Shown here in pieces: positions 1 to 8,481 of a stretch of 64,000 bases of DNA (its first letter is position 1; every line of letters begins with the position of its first letter). The stretch is from Thermomonas sp. (GTDB taxonomy: Bacteria; Pseudomonadota; Gammaproteobacteria; Xanthomonadales; Xanthomonadaceae): assembly GCF_029945965.1 (NCBI RefSeq), contig NZ_JAQSDO010000020.1, positions 124,001 through 188,000 of the forward strand. The letters are read 5' to 3'. A program made the position numbers and the translations under genes. The notes beneath the pieces are model-generated. The model ran no database searches. It saw only the letters and a program-made list of their open reading frames with translations, and was not told the DNA's origin.

Positions 1-29
1 ACGCAGCGGGCGGCTGGGCGACAACGAGG

Positions 30-649
30 ATGGCGGCTCACTGGAACAGAAGAAACGTGAAGGCTATTTCTGATCATCCGTATCTGTCCCAACGCGTCGC
101 GCTGCTGACCCAGCATGGCAAGCAGCAGGTGATTGCGCCTGCACTGCATGCGGCGGTCGGCTGCAAGGTCGAGCGGGTCGCCGGCATCGACACCGATCTG
201 CTTGGCACGTTCGCACGGCAATGGCGCTTTCCCGGCCACCGCATGGTGGTGCGCCCGGCCTGTGATGGCGATTCGCGTATCCGCAAGGGCATCGCATCCT
301 GGGAACAGCTTGAACGGCATTTCCGCTGGGCCCGGCAAACATCGACCAATGGACAGGTGTTCATCGAAACCGACATGCGCGCCGATGCCAATCCCTCGCG
401 CATGAACGTCATTCGCAGCGCAGCGATCGAACCTGGCCAGCGCCTCGCATGCAGTGTCCCTGCTGTGAGGTTCCGGGCTTCTGGCGCGTTCGGATTGTGC
501 CCGGACTGCCCCGTGGACTATGCGGTGAAGCCACGCGGGACGCCGTCGCAGAGATACTGGCGTGCGTGCAGTGCGACCACCATTGCGAGCGTGAACGCAC
601 CGACGTGCGTGTCGCGGATCCGGCTCACTGTGACTTCTGTAATCCCTGA
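30..649 (+). pseudogene. Decayed DUF6671-family gene (internal deletion plus frameshift)
   Basis: Two reading frames together spell one DUF6671-like protein. The first frame runs from 30 (or GTG 57, MKAISDHPYLSQ) through VALLTQHGKQQVIAP and ANPSRMNVIRSAA. The C-terminal zinc-ribbon-like part (CPCCEVPGFW ... CVQCDH ... CDFCNP, stop at 647-649) is in another frame, entered at about 440-450. From my memory of the family, a middle block of roughly 90 residues normally lies between GTFAR and the FPGHRMVVRP segment; here the two are directly joined. One frameshift and one large internal deletion make a working product unlikely. The family's function is unknown. The exact 5' end is uncertain because it is near the window edge. 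Confidence 0.7.
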
Positions 650-696
650 CTGCTCGCTTTTGTCGCCACTGGCGCCCGCTCTTCTAGAATGCGCGG

Positions 697-1698
697 ATGA
701 CATTGATCGATCCTGCTGCCCTGCGCCTGTCCGTTGCCCCGATGATGGATTGGACTGATACCCATTGCAGGGTCTTCCATCGGCTGCTGGCGCCGCATGC
801 ACGTCTGTACACCGAGATGGTGCATGCCAATGCTGTAATCCACGGCGACCGTTCGCGCTTGCTGGCCATGGATCCGACTGAGCATCCGGTGGCGTTGCAA
901 CTTGGCGGTAGCGATCCGGCGTTGCTCGCACAAGCCGCGCGGATTGGCGCCGAGGCCGGCTTCGACGAGATCAATCTCAATTGCGGCTGCCCGTCCGACC
1001 GCGTCCAGGCGGGTCGTTTCGGTGCCTGCCTGATGCGCGAACCGGCGCTGGTGGCCGAGGGCGTGGCGGCGATGATAGCGGCGTGCAATGTACCCGTGAC
1101 CGTGAAGTGTCGGCTGGGCGTGGATGACGACCACGACTGGAACCACTTCCTGGCCTTCATCGACACCATTGCCGATGCCGGCTGCCGGCTGTTCGTGGTG
1201 CATGCGCGCAATGCCTGGCTCAAGGGTCTCAGCCCGAAGGAAAACCGCGAAGTGCCGCCGCTGCGCTACGACTGGGCCTACCGGCTCAAGCACGAGCGGC
1301 CGCAGTTGCAGGTGATCGTCAATGGCGGGATTGCCGATGCCGCCGAAGCGCGCGCGCATTTGTCACACATGGATGGCGCGATGCTGGGCCGCGCCGCCTA
1401 CCACGATCCGTATTTGCTGCATCGGCTCGACGTCGAATGGTTCGGTGCCGAGCTTCGCAGCCGCGGCGATCTGTTGCGCGCCATGCAGCCCTATGTCGAA
1501 GCGCAGCTCGCGCGTGGTGGTCTGCTGAAACATATCGTCCGCCACGTACTCGGCCTGTTCGCCAGCCAGCCCGGCGGTCGTGCGTTCCGCCAGATCCTCA
1601 GCGAAGGCGCGCACAAGACCGGCGCCGACTGGTCACTGGTCGAACGCGCACTCTCACTGACGCATTCCAACAAGCAAGCCATCGAGCACGCCGCATGA
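697..1698 (+). CDS. dusA: tRNA-dihydrouridine(20/20a) synthase DusA
   Basis: FMN- and NADPH-dependent enzyme that reduces uridine 20/20a in the tRNA D-loop. The 333-residue length fits DusA. The N-terminal FMN-binding stretch SVAPMMDWTD (about residues 12-21) and the active-site segment NLNCGCPS, with the proton-donating Cys at position 98, are intact. HARNAWLKGLSP and the C-terminal helical domain are those of DusA rather than DusB or DusC. The start ATG at 697 leaves the TIM barrel complete. The stop overlaps the next start as ATGA (1695-1698), so translation is probably coupled to the downstream hydrolase. Confidence 0.95.
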   Translation: MTLIDPAALRLSVAPMMDWTDTHCRVFHRLLAPHARLYTEMVHANAVIHGDRSRLLAMDPTEHPVALQLGGSDPALLAQAARIGAEAGFDEINLNCGCPSDRVQAGRFGACLMREPALVAEGVAAMIAACNVPVTVKCRLGVDDDHDWNHFLAFIDTIADAGCRLFVVHARNAWLKGLSPKENREVPPLRYDWAYRLKHERPQLQVIVNGGIADAAEARAHLSHMDGAMLGRAAYHDPYLLHRLDVEWFGAELRSRGDLLRAMQPYVEAQLARGGLLKHIVRHVLGLFASQPGGRAFRQILSEGAHKTGADWSLVERALSLTHSNKQAIEHAA

Positions 1699-2606
1699 TT
1701 ACCCGCGACATCGAATCCTTTCTCGCGTTTACACGCACTGCAGCACCTGATTTCGGCCCAGCCACCGCGCGCGCCGCGTTCCTGGTCGCGCCCGACGGCT
1801 TCCGCTTGGCCGAGCAGTCCGCACAGGACAATGTCTATATGGCCGATGCCGCCGCATTCGATGCCGGTCGCGCATCGATGCAGCATCGCGACCTGCAACG
1901 CGCGTTGTCGGCGGCCTTGCCGACGGTATGTTTCGCCGGCGATCCGGAGACGCCCGATGCGTTGTTCCCGAACAACGTGTTCGGTACAGCTGCGGGGCGT
2001 TACGTCGTGGGGCGCATGCGTCATCCGGTGCGCCAACATGAAGCGACGCGCGCCGATATCCGCCAGTTCTTCGGCGACGTGCTGGGCTACCGCGAAGTCG
2101 ATCTTTCGACACAGGCGAATGTCTGCGAACTGACCGGCGCGTTGGTGATTGACCGCGCACGCGGATTGGGCTTCTGCGGGCTGTCGGAACGCTGCGACGA
2201 ACAAGGCGCACGCCTGATGCATGAGGCCTTCGGCTTGCGCGCGACCCTGATGTTCGACCTGGCCGTCGGCGAATACCACACCAATGTCGTGTTGGCGGTG
2301 CTGGCCGGGCGTGCGGCGGTGATCTGTCCAGATGGCTTTGCGGATCTGGCCGTGGTCGAGGCGATCACGTCGCTGTATGCGCCGCATGCGATTGTCTGCG
2401 CGCCCGGCGAACATGCGGCTTTCGTTGGCAACTGTATTGCGCTTGGCCAGGACAAGGTCTGGATGAGCGCGGCGGCGGATGCTGCCTTGCAGTCTGCCCA
2501 TCGCCAGCAACTGGCCGATGCCGGTTTCGAGGTGGCCGCGGTCGAACTGGATGCGATCGAAGCCGCTGGCGGTTCGCTGCGCTGCTGCATCGGTGAGTTG
2601 TTTTGA
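1695..2606 (+). CDS. Arginine deiminase-related amidinohydrolase (CtlX/DDAH-like)
   Basis: A 303-residue member of the amidinotransferase/arginine-deiminase superfamily, close to the citrulline-utilisation hydrolase (CtlX) branch. Visible motifs are LFPNNVF (about 90-96), CELTGALVIDR (carries the acidic residue), EYHTNVVL (catalytic His) and the C-terminal GGSLRCCIGE with nucleophile Cys297. Such enzymes act on guanidino or ureido groups of arginine derivatives; the exact substrate cannot be told here. The ATG at 1695 is chosen because it overlaps the dusA stop by 4 nt and begins just before the conserved domain. A second Cys directly follows the predicted nucleophile. Confidence 0.8.
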   Translation: MITRDIESFLAFTRTAAPDFGPATARAAFLVAPDGFRLAEQSAQDNVYMADAAAFDAGRASMQHRDLQRALSAALPTVCFAGDPETPDALFPNNVFGTAAGRYVVGRMRHPVRQHEATRADIRQFFGDVLGYREVDLSTQANVCELTGALVIDRARGLGFCGLSERCDEQGARLMHEAFGLRATLMFDLAVGEYHTNVVLAVLAGRAAVICPDGFADLAVVEAITSLYAPHAIVCAPGEHAAFVGNCIALGQDKVWMSAAADAALQSAHRQQLADAGFEVAAVELDAIEAAGGSLRCCIGELF

Positions 2607-2726
2607 GCTTTGTCACGTTTTCACGATGTCACTGAACCGCGCGGTATCCTGTTCAGGAAACTTCAGGGCCGATTCACCGGCTGTCGCCAGAATGGCTGTT
2701 CCTGCACCAGAAGCTGGAAGTCGCAC

Positions 2727-3137
2727 ATGTCCCGCTGCCAATTGCCATCGCTGAAACTGCTGACCATCGCCATCTGGGCGATGCTTCCAGTGCTGACTGC
2801 GTTTGCCGGGCCGCAATCGGCGTCGCAGCAGGACAGCCGTCAGGATCGAGGTCGATCACGCGACAACACCAGCCTGTCCGATGCGGTACGCCGGATCGAG
2901 CGCGACACGCGTGGTGAAGTGCTGTCGGCCGAACGCGTCCAATACGACGGTCGCGACATGCACCGTGTCAAGGTGGTTGATGACGAGGGCCGCGTGCGCG
3001 TCTTCATGCAGGATCCGAACCGACGCAACGACAACAACGCTGACCCAAATCGAGCAGGTTCCAATCGAAACGACGGTCAGGACGATAGCCATGGTTCACG
3101 GGGCCGCCCGCGGCCTACACGCGATAACGACGACTGA
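2727..3137 (+). CDS. Secreted PepSY-like protein upstream of PhoPQ
   Basis: 136 residues. The ATG at 2727 gives a classical signal peptide (LKLLTIAIWAMLPVLTAFA, about 9-27). An earlier in-frame ATG at 2610 would bury that peptide, so it is rejected. The mature part contains a PepSY-like unit, SDAVRRIERDTRGEVLSAER followed by DMHRVKVVDDEGRVRVF, and ends in a disordered Asn/Asp/Arg-rich tail. Small PepSY proteins often sit beside two-component systems, and here phoP begins 70 bp downstream. A role in tuning the sensor from the periplasm is inference. Confidence 0.75.
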   Translation: MSRCQLPSLKLLTIAIWAMLPVLTAFAGPQSASQQDSRQDRGRSRDNTSLSDAVRRIERDTRGEVLSAERVQYDGRDMHRVKVVDDEGRVRVFMQDPNRRNDNNADPNRAGSNRNDGQDDSHGSRGRPRPTRDNDD

Positions 3138-3207
3138 TCCCGGCATCCTGTGCAGGTGCATGGCACGTCCATGTTCCCGTCCACCCATTTATTGGTAAGG
3201 AGTTTCC

Positions 3208-3891
3208 ATGCGTATCCTGCTCGTCGAAGACGAAGCCCCGTTGCGCGAGACCTTGGCCGCGCGCCTGAAGCGCGAAGGATATGCGGTGGATGCCGCGCAA
3301 GATGGTGAGGAAGGCCTGTACATGGGCCGTGAGGTGCCGTTCGACGTGGGCATTATCGATCTTGGCCTGCCGAAGATGTCGGGCATGGAACTGATCAAGG
3401 CATTGCGCGACGAAGGCAAGAAATTCCCGGTGCTGATCCTAACCGCGCGTTCCAGCTGGCAGGACAAGGTCGACGGCCTCAAACAGGGTGCTGACGATTA
3501 TCTGGTCAAGCCGTTCCATGTCGAGGAATTGCTGGCACGTGTCAATGCGCTGGTGCGCCGCGCTGCAGGCTGGAGCAAGCCGACGCTGGAATGCGGGCCG
3601 GTGATGCTGGATCTGGCCGCGCAGACGGTAAGCGTCGACGGGGCCAATGTGGACCTGACCAGCTACGAGTACAAGGTGCTCGAATACCTGATGATGCATG
3701 CCGGCGAACTGGTCTCCAAAGCGGACCTGACCGAGCACATCTACCAGCAGGACTTCGACCGCGACTCAAACGTGCTCGAAGTATTCATCGGTCGCCTGCG
3801 CAAGAAGCTCGACCCGGAAGGCGCACTGAAGCCGATCGAGACCGTGCGTGGCCGTGGCTACAGGTTCGCGATCCCGCGCACCGGCGAGTGA
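3208..3891 (+). CDS. phoP: OmpR/PhoP-family response regulator
   Basis: 227 residues. The receiver domain has acidic pocket E7/D8, phospho-acceptor Asp51 (GIIDLGLPK) and Lys101 (LVKPF). A winged-helix DNA-binding domain follows (about 128-222, with NVLEVFIGRLRKKL and VRGRGYRF). A strong Shine-Dalgarno (AAGGAG) lies 6 nt before the ATG. It matches xanthomonad PhoP in character, but the signal sensed (for example Mg2+ or cationic peptides) is inferred from the family. It is co-oriented with the histidine kinase 31 bp downstream and probably co-transcribed with it. Confidence 0.92.
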   Translation: MRILLVEDEAPLRETLAARLKREGYAVDAAQDGEEGLYMGREVPFDVGIIDLGLPKMSGMELIKALRDEGKKFPVLILTARSSWQDKVDGLKQGADDYLVKPFHVEELLARVNALVRRAAGWSKPTLECGPVMLDLAAQTVSVDGANVDLTSYEYKVLEYLMMHAGELVSKADLTEHIYQQDFDRDSNVLEVFIGRLRKKLDPEGALKPIETVRGRGYRFAIPRTGE

Positions 3892-3922
3892 TATCGCATC
3901 CAGCTGACGGCGGATAACGCCC

Positions 3923-5380
3923 GTGGATGCGCCTGCCAAGCCAACCAGCGATCCCGCAAGCGGCGACGCCACCCGGCGTCGCCGCTTGCGCATCGTACAG
4001 CCGCGTTCCCTGCAGGCTCGCCAGCTGCTCGCAGCCAGTCTGGGCCTGGTGGCCTTCCTCGCGCTCGCCGGCTATGCGCTTGATCGCTCGTTTCTGAGTA
4101 CCGCTCAGAGCGGCATGCGCGAGCGCCTGCACAGCTACGCGCTGGCCTATGCCAACAGCGATTTCGCCCGCGATGGTAGCCTCGTACCGCCCTTCGAACT
4201 GCCCGACCCGCGCTTCAAGCGTCCGGGCAGCGGCCTGTACGCGCAGATCGTGTTGCCGTCGGGTCGCTGGGAATCCGATTCGGCACAGGGGCCGCGGCTG
4301 CCAGTCGGACCAATGCTCAAAGCGCGCCAGCAGGCCTTCGAAGGACCTCTGCCGATTACCCAGATCAATGGCCAGGCGGGCGAGGTTTACCGTTATGGCT
4401 ACGGGCTGATCTGGAGCGGCAACGACCAGCAGGGTCGTGAATTCCCCTACACGGTGTACATCCTGGAGGACACCACTGCGCTCGGCCGGCAGGTCGCTGC
4501 GTTTCGTTCTGCCTTGTGGTTGAATCTGGGCGGGGCAGGATTGGTATTGCTGTTGCTGCAGATGGTCGTATTGCGCTGGAGCCTGCGCCCGTTGCATGCG
4601 GTGATCGGCGAACTCAAGCGTGTGCAGCTCGGTGCTGCGTCGGGGATGAGCGAGGCGCACCCGCGCGAACTGGAACCGCTGACCCGCAGCATCAATGCCT
4701 TCATCGACAGCGAGCGCGAGAATCTGGATCGCCAGCGCAACACCCTGGCAGATCTTGCGCATAGCCTGAAGACACCGTTGGCGGTGCTGCGCACGCGTAT
4801 GGATAGCGAAGCGGGCGAAGGCGAGTTACGCGAGGAAGTTGACACTCAATTGCGGCGCATGAACGATCTGGTGACCTACCAGTTATCGCGTGCCGCGCGT
4901 TCGGGACACCAGCTGTTCGCCGCGCCGATCGAGATCGAGCCGCTGGCCGAGCAGATCGTGACCGGCCTGGAAAAGGTCTACGCGGCCAAGCGTGTGTTGT
5001 GCGAATTCGAGATCGCGCCGCAGGTGCGCTTCCATGGCGAAACCGGCGACCTGCAGGAGTTGCTCGGCAACCTGCTGGAAAACGCGTTCAAGTGGGCAGG
5101 CGCGCGCGTGCTGCTGACTGTGACCGAGGGCGTGGATGCACCGGGCCGCCGGCCAGGGCTATCAATCATCGTCGAGGACGATGGTGTGGGCATTGCCGAA
5201 GACCGCATCGCGCATGTCCTGCAGCGCGGGGTGCGCGGCGACGAACGTGTGCAGGGGCATGGGATCGGCCTGGCGATCGTTCAGGACATCGTGCGCAGCT
5301 ATCGCGGCGAATTGCAGGTCAGGCGTTCGCAAGAGCTGGGCGGTGCGCGTTTCGAGGTCACCTTGCCACCGGGGGTCTAA
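3923..5380 (+). CDS. phoQ: PhoQ-type sensor histidine kinase
   Basis: 485 residues from a GTG start; no in-frame ATG precedes the first membrane segment. Order: cytoplasmic Arg-rich N-terminus, TM1 (about 35-53), periplasmic sensor domain (about 54-192), TM2 (about 197-217), a HAMP-like linker, dimerisation/phosphoacceptor helix DLAHSLKTPLAVL with His280, and an ATPase domain with N-box Asn387 (NLLENAFKW), EDDGVGI (about 418-424) and GHGIGLAIV (about 445-453). The phosphoacceptor motif DLAHSLKTP is the PhoQ type. It phosphorylates the neighbouring regulator. Confidence 0.92.
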   Translation: MDAPAKPTSDPASGDATRRRRLRIVQPRSLQARQLLAASLGLVAFLALAGYALDRSFLSTAQSGMRERLHSYALAYANSDFARDGSLVPPFELPDPRFKRPGSGLYAQIVLPSGRWESDSAQGPRLPVGPMLKARQQAFEGPLPITQINGQAGEVYRYGYGLIWSGNDQQGREFPYTVYILEDTTALGRQVAAFRSALWLNLGGAGLVLLLLQMVVLRWSLRPLHAVIGELKRVQLGAASGMSEAHPRELEPLTRSINAFIDSERENLDRQRNTLADLAHSLKTPLAVLRTRMDSEAGEGELREEVDTQLRRMNDLVTYQLSRAARSGHQLFAAPIEIEPLAEQIVTGLEKVYAAKRVLCEFEIAPQVRFHGETGDLQELLGNLLENAFKWAGARVLLTVTEGVDAPGRRPGLSIIVEDDGVGIAEDRIAHVLQRGVRGDERVQGHGIGLAIVQDIVRSYRGELQVRRSQELGGARFEVTLPPGV

Positions 5381-5474
5381 ACCTACCGGGGGACTAGCCT
5401 GATTGAGCACGCCTGATTGCGTGCTGGCCCGGTCGAATATGACCTGATTCAATTCGCAAGGTGTTGCGACTTGC

Positions 5475-5768
5475 TTAGCGGAACATACCCGGTAGGAAGC
5501 TGTGCCAGCGCGGTGCGGCGGCACGAGTGCCGCTGCTACGCGGTGCACCCACGGTCTTGGCCTTCTCGGTGCGACGCACCGGGGCGACCGTGGTGGTGGC
5601 CGGGTCGGTATCACCAAGCTCATTCCGATCATTGCTGGCAGCGGTACTGTCCGGGCAACTGGTGCTGCCATCGGCGCTCAGGTGTTGGGATTCCACGGCA
5701 GAGGCAGTGGCGTATCCGCAAGCGAACAGGAGGGCGATGCTCAACAGGAGCGGGCTGCTACGGCGCAT
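5475..5768 (-). CDS. Small secreted protein of unknown function
   Basis: 97 residues. The ATG at 5768 gives a signal peptide (MRRSSPLLLSIALLFACGYA), preceded by a GGTGA Shine-Dalgarno-like sequence. An ATG at 5825 would add 19 residues before it. The mature part is low-complexity, Thr/Ser-rich, and ends in the compact motif PRWHSFLPGMFR. I associate that ending with a xanthomonad family of unknown function, from memory and not checked. The gene is divergent from the fatty-acid-kinase gene. A function cannot be assigned. Confidence 0.55.
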   Translation of the reverse strand: MRRSSPLLLSIALLFACGYATASAVESQHLSADGSTSCPDSTAASNDRNELGDTDPATTTVAPVRRTEKAKTVGAPRSSGTRAAAPRWHSFLPGMFR

Positions 5769-5917
5769 GAGGTTCACCACGAAATGAAGGGCGCGAACTT
5801 GAAGGGTGCGGGTGCACGTTCCCATCCTCCACTATAGCGTGGATGCGGGCGGGAGGCGAAAACCCGCATTGCTGCATCGCAGCAGGCTTTGCGCACGTCT
5901 GCATTGCAGACTGGGGC

Positions 5918-7744
5918 ATGAGCATCGCGCAAGCAGAAATGTTGTCAGCAACACCCGACCTCACCGCGGCCACCCTGCGTCGTGCCCTGATCGCGGGTGC
6001 GCAGCGGGTGATGGCGTCGCGCGACGAATTGAACCGGATCAATGTGTTCCCGGTCGCCGACGGCGACACTGGCAGCAATCTCGCTGCGACCCTGGGCAGC
6101 GTGCTGCAGGGTACGCTGAGCCGGCGCAGCCGCCACATCGGGCAATTGCTGGTGGGGATCGGCAACGACGCCATCGACGGCGCACGTGGCAATTCCGGCG
6201 CGATCATGGCGCAGTTCCTGTTTGGCCTGGCCGAACACGCGCGCAATGCGCCGGTCCTCGATGCGCGCGCGCTGGCCGCTGCCGTGCGCGGGGGTGCGGA
6301 TAGCGCGCGCGCCGCGCTGGCCCACCCGGTCGAAGGAACGATCGTCAGTGTCATCAGTGCGTTCGCCGATGCGTTGGATGAGGCAGCACGCCAGCAACCG
6401 GAAAGCCCACGTCGCGGGTTTGCCCAGGCGTTGCAGCGCGCCCGCCGTGCGCTGGCGGACACGCCGAAGCAGATGGCCTTGCTGCAGAAGGCAGGCGTGG
6501 TGGATGCCGGTGCAAAGGGTTTCGTCGACTGGCTGGAAGGCATCGCCGAATTCGTCGAAGGCGGCCCGCGCGCCGTGCGCATGCAGGGCGCGGTGCCGCA
6601 TGCAGCGAACGATGCAGTCGAATTGCAGGCGCATGTGCACGAGGACATCGATCCGGCGCGCCGCTACTGCACCGAATGCCTGCTGCTGGGCCAAGGCATG
6701 GATCGCGAGCAACTGCAGGCCGCGCTGGGGGAACTCGACATTGATTCGCTGGTGGTGGCCGGCGGCGCCAGCCGGATTCGCGTGCATGGCCACGTGGGCT
6801 CGCCGCAGCTGTTGTTCGATGCCTGTGCGGCGCACGGCCGGGTCGAGTCGATGAAGGCCGACGACATGCTCATGCAGCAACGCAGCGTTGAATCGCCGCA
6901 TCGGGTTGCAGTGGTCACCGACAGCGCCTCCGACCTGCCGCAGGAGCTGGCCGAGCGCTATGGGATCCACGTAGTGTCGGCGCGGGTCAGCCTGGATGGT
7001 CGCGACTACCTGGATCGACTCGGGCTTACCGCTGGCGAGTTCTACCGGCGCATGGCCACGTCGCGGCAATTGCCCATCACCAGCCAGCCACCGTCCGGGG
7101 ACTACCGCCGGATCTTCGAGCACGTGCTCGGCCACCAGGACTCGGCGGTATACGTGGGCCTGTCTCGGCCGTTGTCGGGTACGTTGCAATCCGCCGAAGC
7201 CGGCGCACGCGGGCTGACGAAACCGCTGGTCGTGTTCGATAGCGGCCATGCCACGACCGGGCAAGCGTTGCTGGCGTGGCGTGCGGGCGAAATGGCCGCT
7301 GCCGGCGCGGATGCGGCGACGATTGAGACCGAACTGATTCGACTGCGCCCGTTGACCATGACCTGGGCGATGGCACGTGACATCTCGCATGCGGTGCGTG
7401 GTGGGCGCATTCCGCGCTGGGCAGGTCCCGCCATGCGCTGGAGCGGACTGACCCCGATCGCCGCAGTCAGTCCGGATGGCTTGCTCAAGTTGGTAGGTGG
7501 CCTGTTCGCGCGCCGGAAAGCGGCCGATGCCTTCGCCCATTACCTAACCAAGCGCGTGCCGAAGGTGGCTGGCTGGCGGCTGATCGTCGGCCATGCCGAT
7601 GCATTGGCGGATGGCGAGCGCCTGTTTGCAGCCCTGCACGAACGCCTGCCGGTGGTTGCTGGCCATCTGGTGGAAGTCGGGCCGGCGATTGGCACGCATG
7701 CAGGGCCGGGGACATTGGTGGTGGGCCTGCAGCCAGCGCCCTGA
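5918..7744 (+). CDS. Fused DAK2 (FakA-like) and DegV (FakB-like) protein
   Basis: 608 residues from ATG 5918; ATG 5939 is also possible, while ATG 5843 adds an unlikely Cys-rich tail. The N-terminal DhaL/DAK2 kinase domain carries NRINVFPVADGDTGSN and GARGNSGAIMAQFL, with the nucleotide/Mg-binding aspartates. The middle part (ARRYCTECLLLG ... SLVVAGGASRIRVHGH) resembles the FakA central domain. The C-terminal part is a full DegV/EDD domain (VAVVTDSASDLP, ITSQPPSGDY, LSRPLSGT), the fatty-acid-binding FakB fold. In Firmicutes, FakA and FakB are separate and together make acyl-phosphate. plsY, which uses acyl-phosphate, follows at 7812. Fatty-acid kinase activity of this fusion is inference. Confidence 0.85.
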   Translation: MSIAQAEMLSATPDLTAATLRRALIAGAQRVMASRDELNRINVFPVADGDTGSNLAATLGSVLQGTLSRRSRHIGQLLVGIGNDAIDGARGNSGAIMAQFLFGLAEHARNAPVLDARALAAAVRGGADSARAALAHPVEGTIVSVISAFADALDEAARQQPESPRRGFAQALQRARRALADTPKQMALLQKAGVVDAGAKGFVDWLEGIAEFVEGGPRAVRMQGAVPHAANDAVELQAHVHEDIDPARRYCTECLLLGQGMDREQLQAALGELDIDSLVVAGGASRIRVHGHVGSPQLLFDACAAHGRVESMKADDMLMQQRSVESPHRVAVVTDSASDLPQELAERYGIHVVSARVSLDGRDYLDRLGLTAGEFYRRMATSRQLPITSQPPSGDYRRIFEHVLGHQDSAVYVGLSRPLSGTLQSAEAGARGLTKPLVVFDSGHATTGQALLAWRAGEMAAAGADAATIETELIRLRPLTMTWAMARDISHAVRGGRIPRWAGPAMRWSGLTPIAAVSPDGLLKLVGGLFARRKAADAFAHYLTKRVPKVAGWRLIVGHADALADGERLFAALHERLPVVAGHLVEVGPAIGTHAGPGTLVVGLQPAP

Positions 7745-7811
7745 GCACACCCGGTGAAAGCACGCGATGCATGCCGCGGCTCATTTTTCGCTGGCCGTCT
7801 ATGATTCGGAC

Positions 7812-8474
7812 ATGACTGCTTCGTTGCCACCGCTTGTTCTCACCACAGTGCTGCTGCTGGTCGCTTACCTGCTTGGGTCGGTGTCGGGCAGCCTGGTGCT
7901 GGGCCGCATGCGTGGCGTGGACATCCGCATGCTGGGTAGTGGCAATGCCGGCGGCACCAATGCAATGCGCACCCAGGGCTGGAAGTTCGCGCTCGGCGTG
8001 GCGCTGATCGATGTCGGCAAGGGCATGCTGGCGACGTGGTTCGCGCAGCGCTGGGCACCACTCGGCGCGCCATTGAGCGTTACCACGCATGGCTACCTGG
8101 CCGCTGGGCTAGCCGTGGTCGGGCATGTGTGGCCACTCTGGCACGGCTTCCGCGGCGGCAAGGGCGCAGCAACCCTGATCGGTGGCCTGCTGGTGTTGTG
8201 GCCATGGTCGCTCCCGCTGCTGTTGCTGGTATGGGGCAGCGTATTGGTCACGACCGGCTATGTCGGCCTGTCGACCGTGCTTGCGATGGCGAGCCTGCCG
8301 CTTTGGGCTTGGTGGAGTGATGCCGGGCCGAACCGGATGTGGTTCGCCATTGCTGCCGCACTGTTTATCGCATTCACCCATCGCAGCAACTTGCAGCGGT
8401 TGCGCAATGGCAGTGAATCCCGGTTTGCGCGGGCGCGCCTGTTGTATCGCCTGCATCGCCGCGATCAGCAGTGA
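7812..8474 (+). CDS. plsY: Glycerol-3-phosphate acyltransferase PlsY
   Basis: Inner-membrane enzyme that transfers the acyl group of acyl-phosphate to glycerol-3-phosphate, the first step of phospholipid synthesis. The 220 residues contain the three PlsY signature loops: GSGNAGGTN (about 37-45), GHVWPLWHGFRGGKGAAT and THRSNLQRL near the C-terminus, with hydrophobic segments between. The ATG at 7812 is chosen because the upstream in-frame ATG (7767) adds a non-conserved leader. Its position 67 bp after the FakA/FakB-like fusion links it to an acyl-phosphate source. Confidence 0.93.
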   Translation: MTASLPPLVLTTVLLLVAYLLGSVSGSLVLGRMRGVDIRMLGSGNAGGTNAMRTQGWKFALGVALIDVGKGMLATWFAQRWAPLGAPLSVTTHGYLAAGLAVVGHVWPLWHGFRGGKGAATLIGGLLVLWPWSLPLLLLVWGSVLVTTGYVGLSTVLAMASLPLWAWWSDAGPNRMWFAIAAALFIAFTHRSNLQRLRNGSESRFARARLLYRLHRRDQQ

Positions 8475-8481
8475 GCGCGGC

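Noticed and set aside
5406-5425. AGCACGC/GCGTGCT hairpin after phoQ as a terminator
   Set aside because: Stem is only 7 bp and no T-run follows; kept out of the feature list.
5945-7540. Long minus-strand frame opposite the FakA/FakB-like gene
   Set aside because: High-GC shadow: no domain, His/Gln/Arg-rich composition, and a well-supported gene on the other strand.
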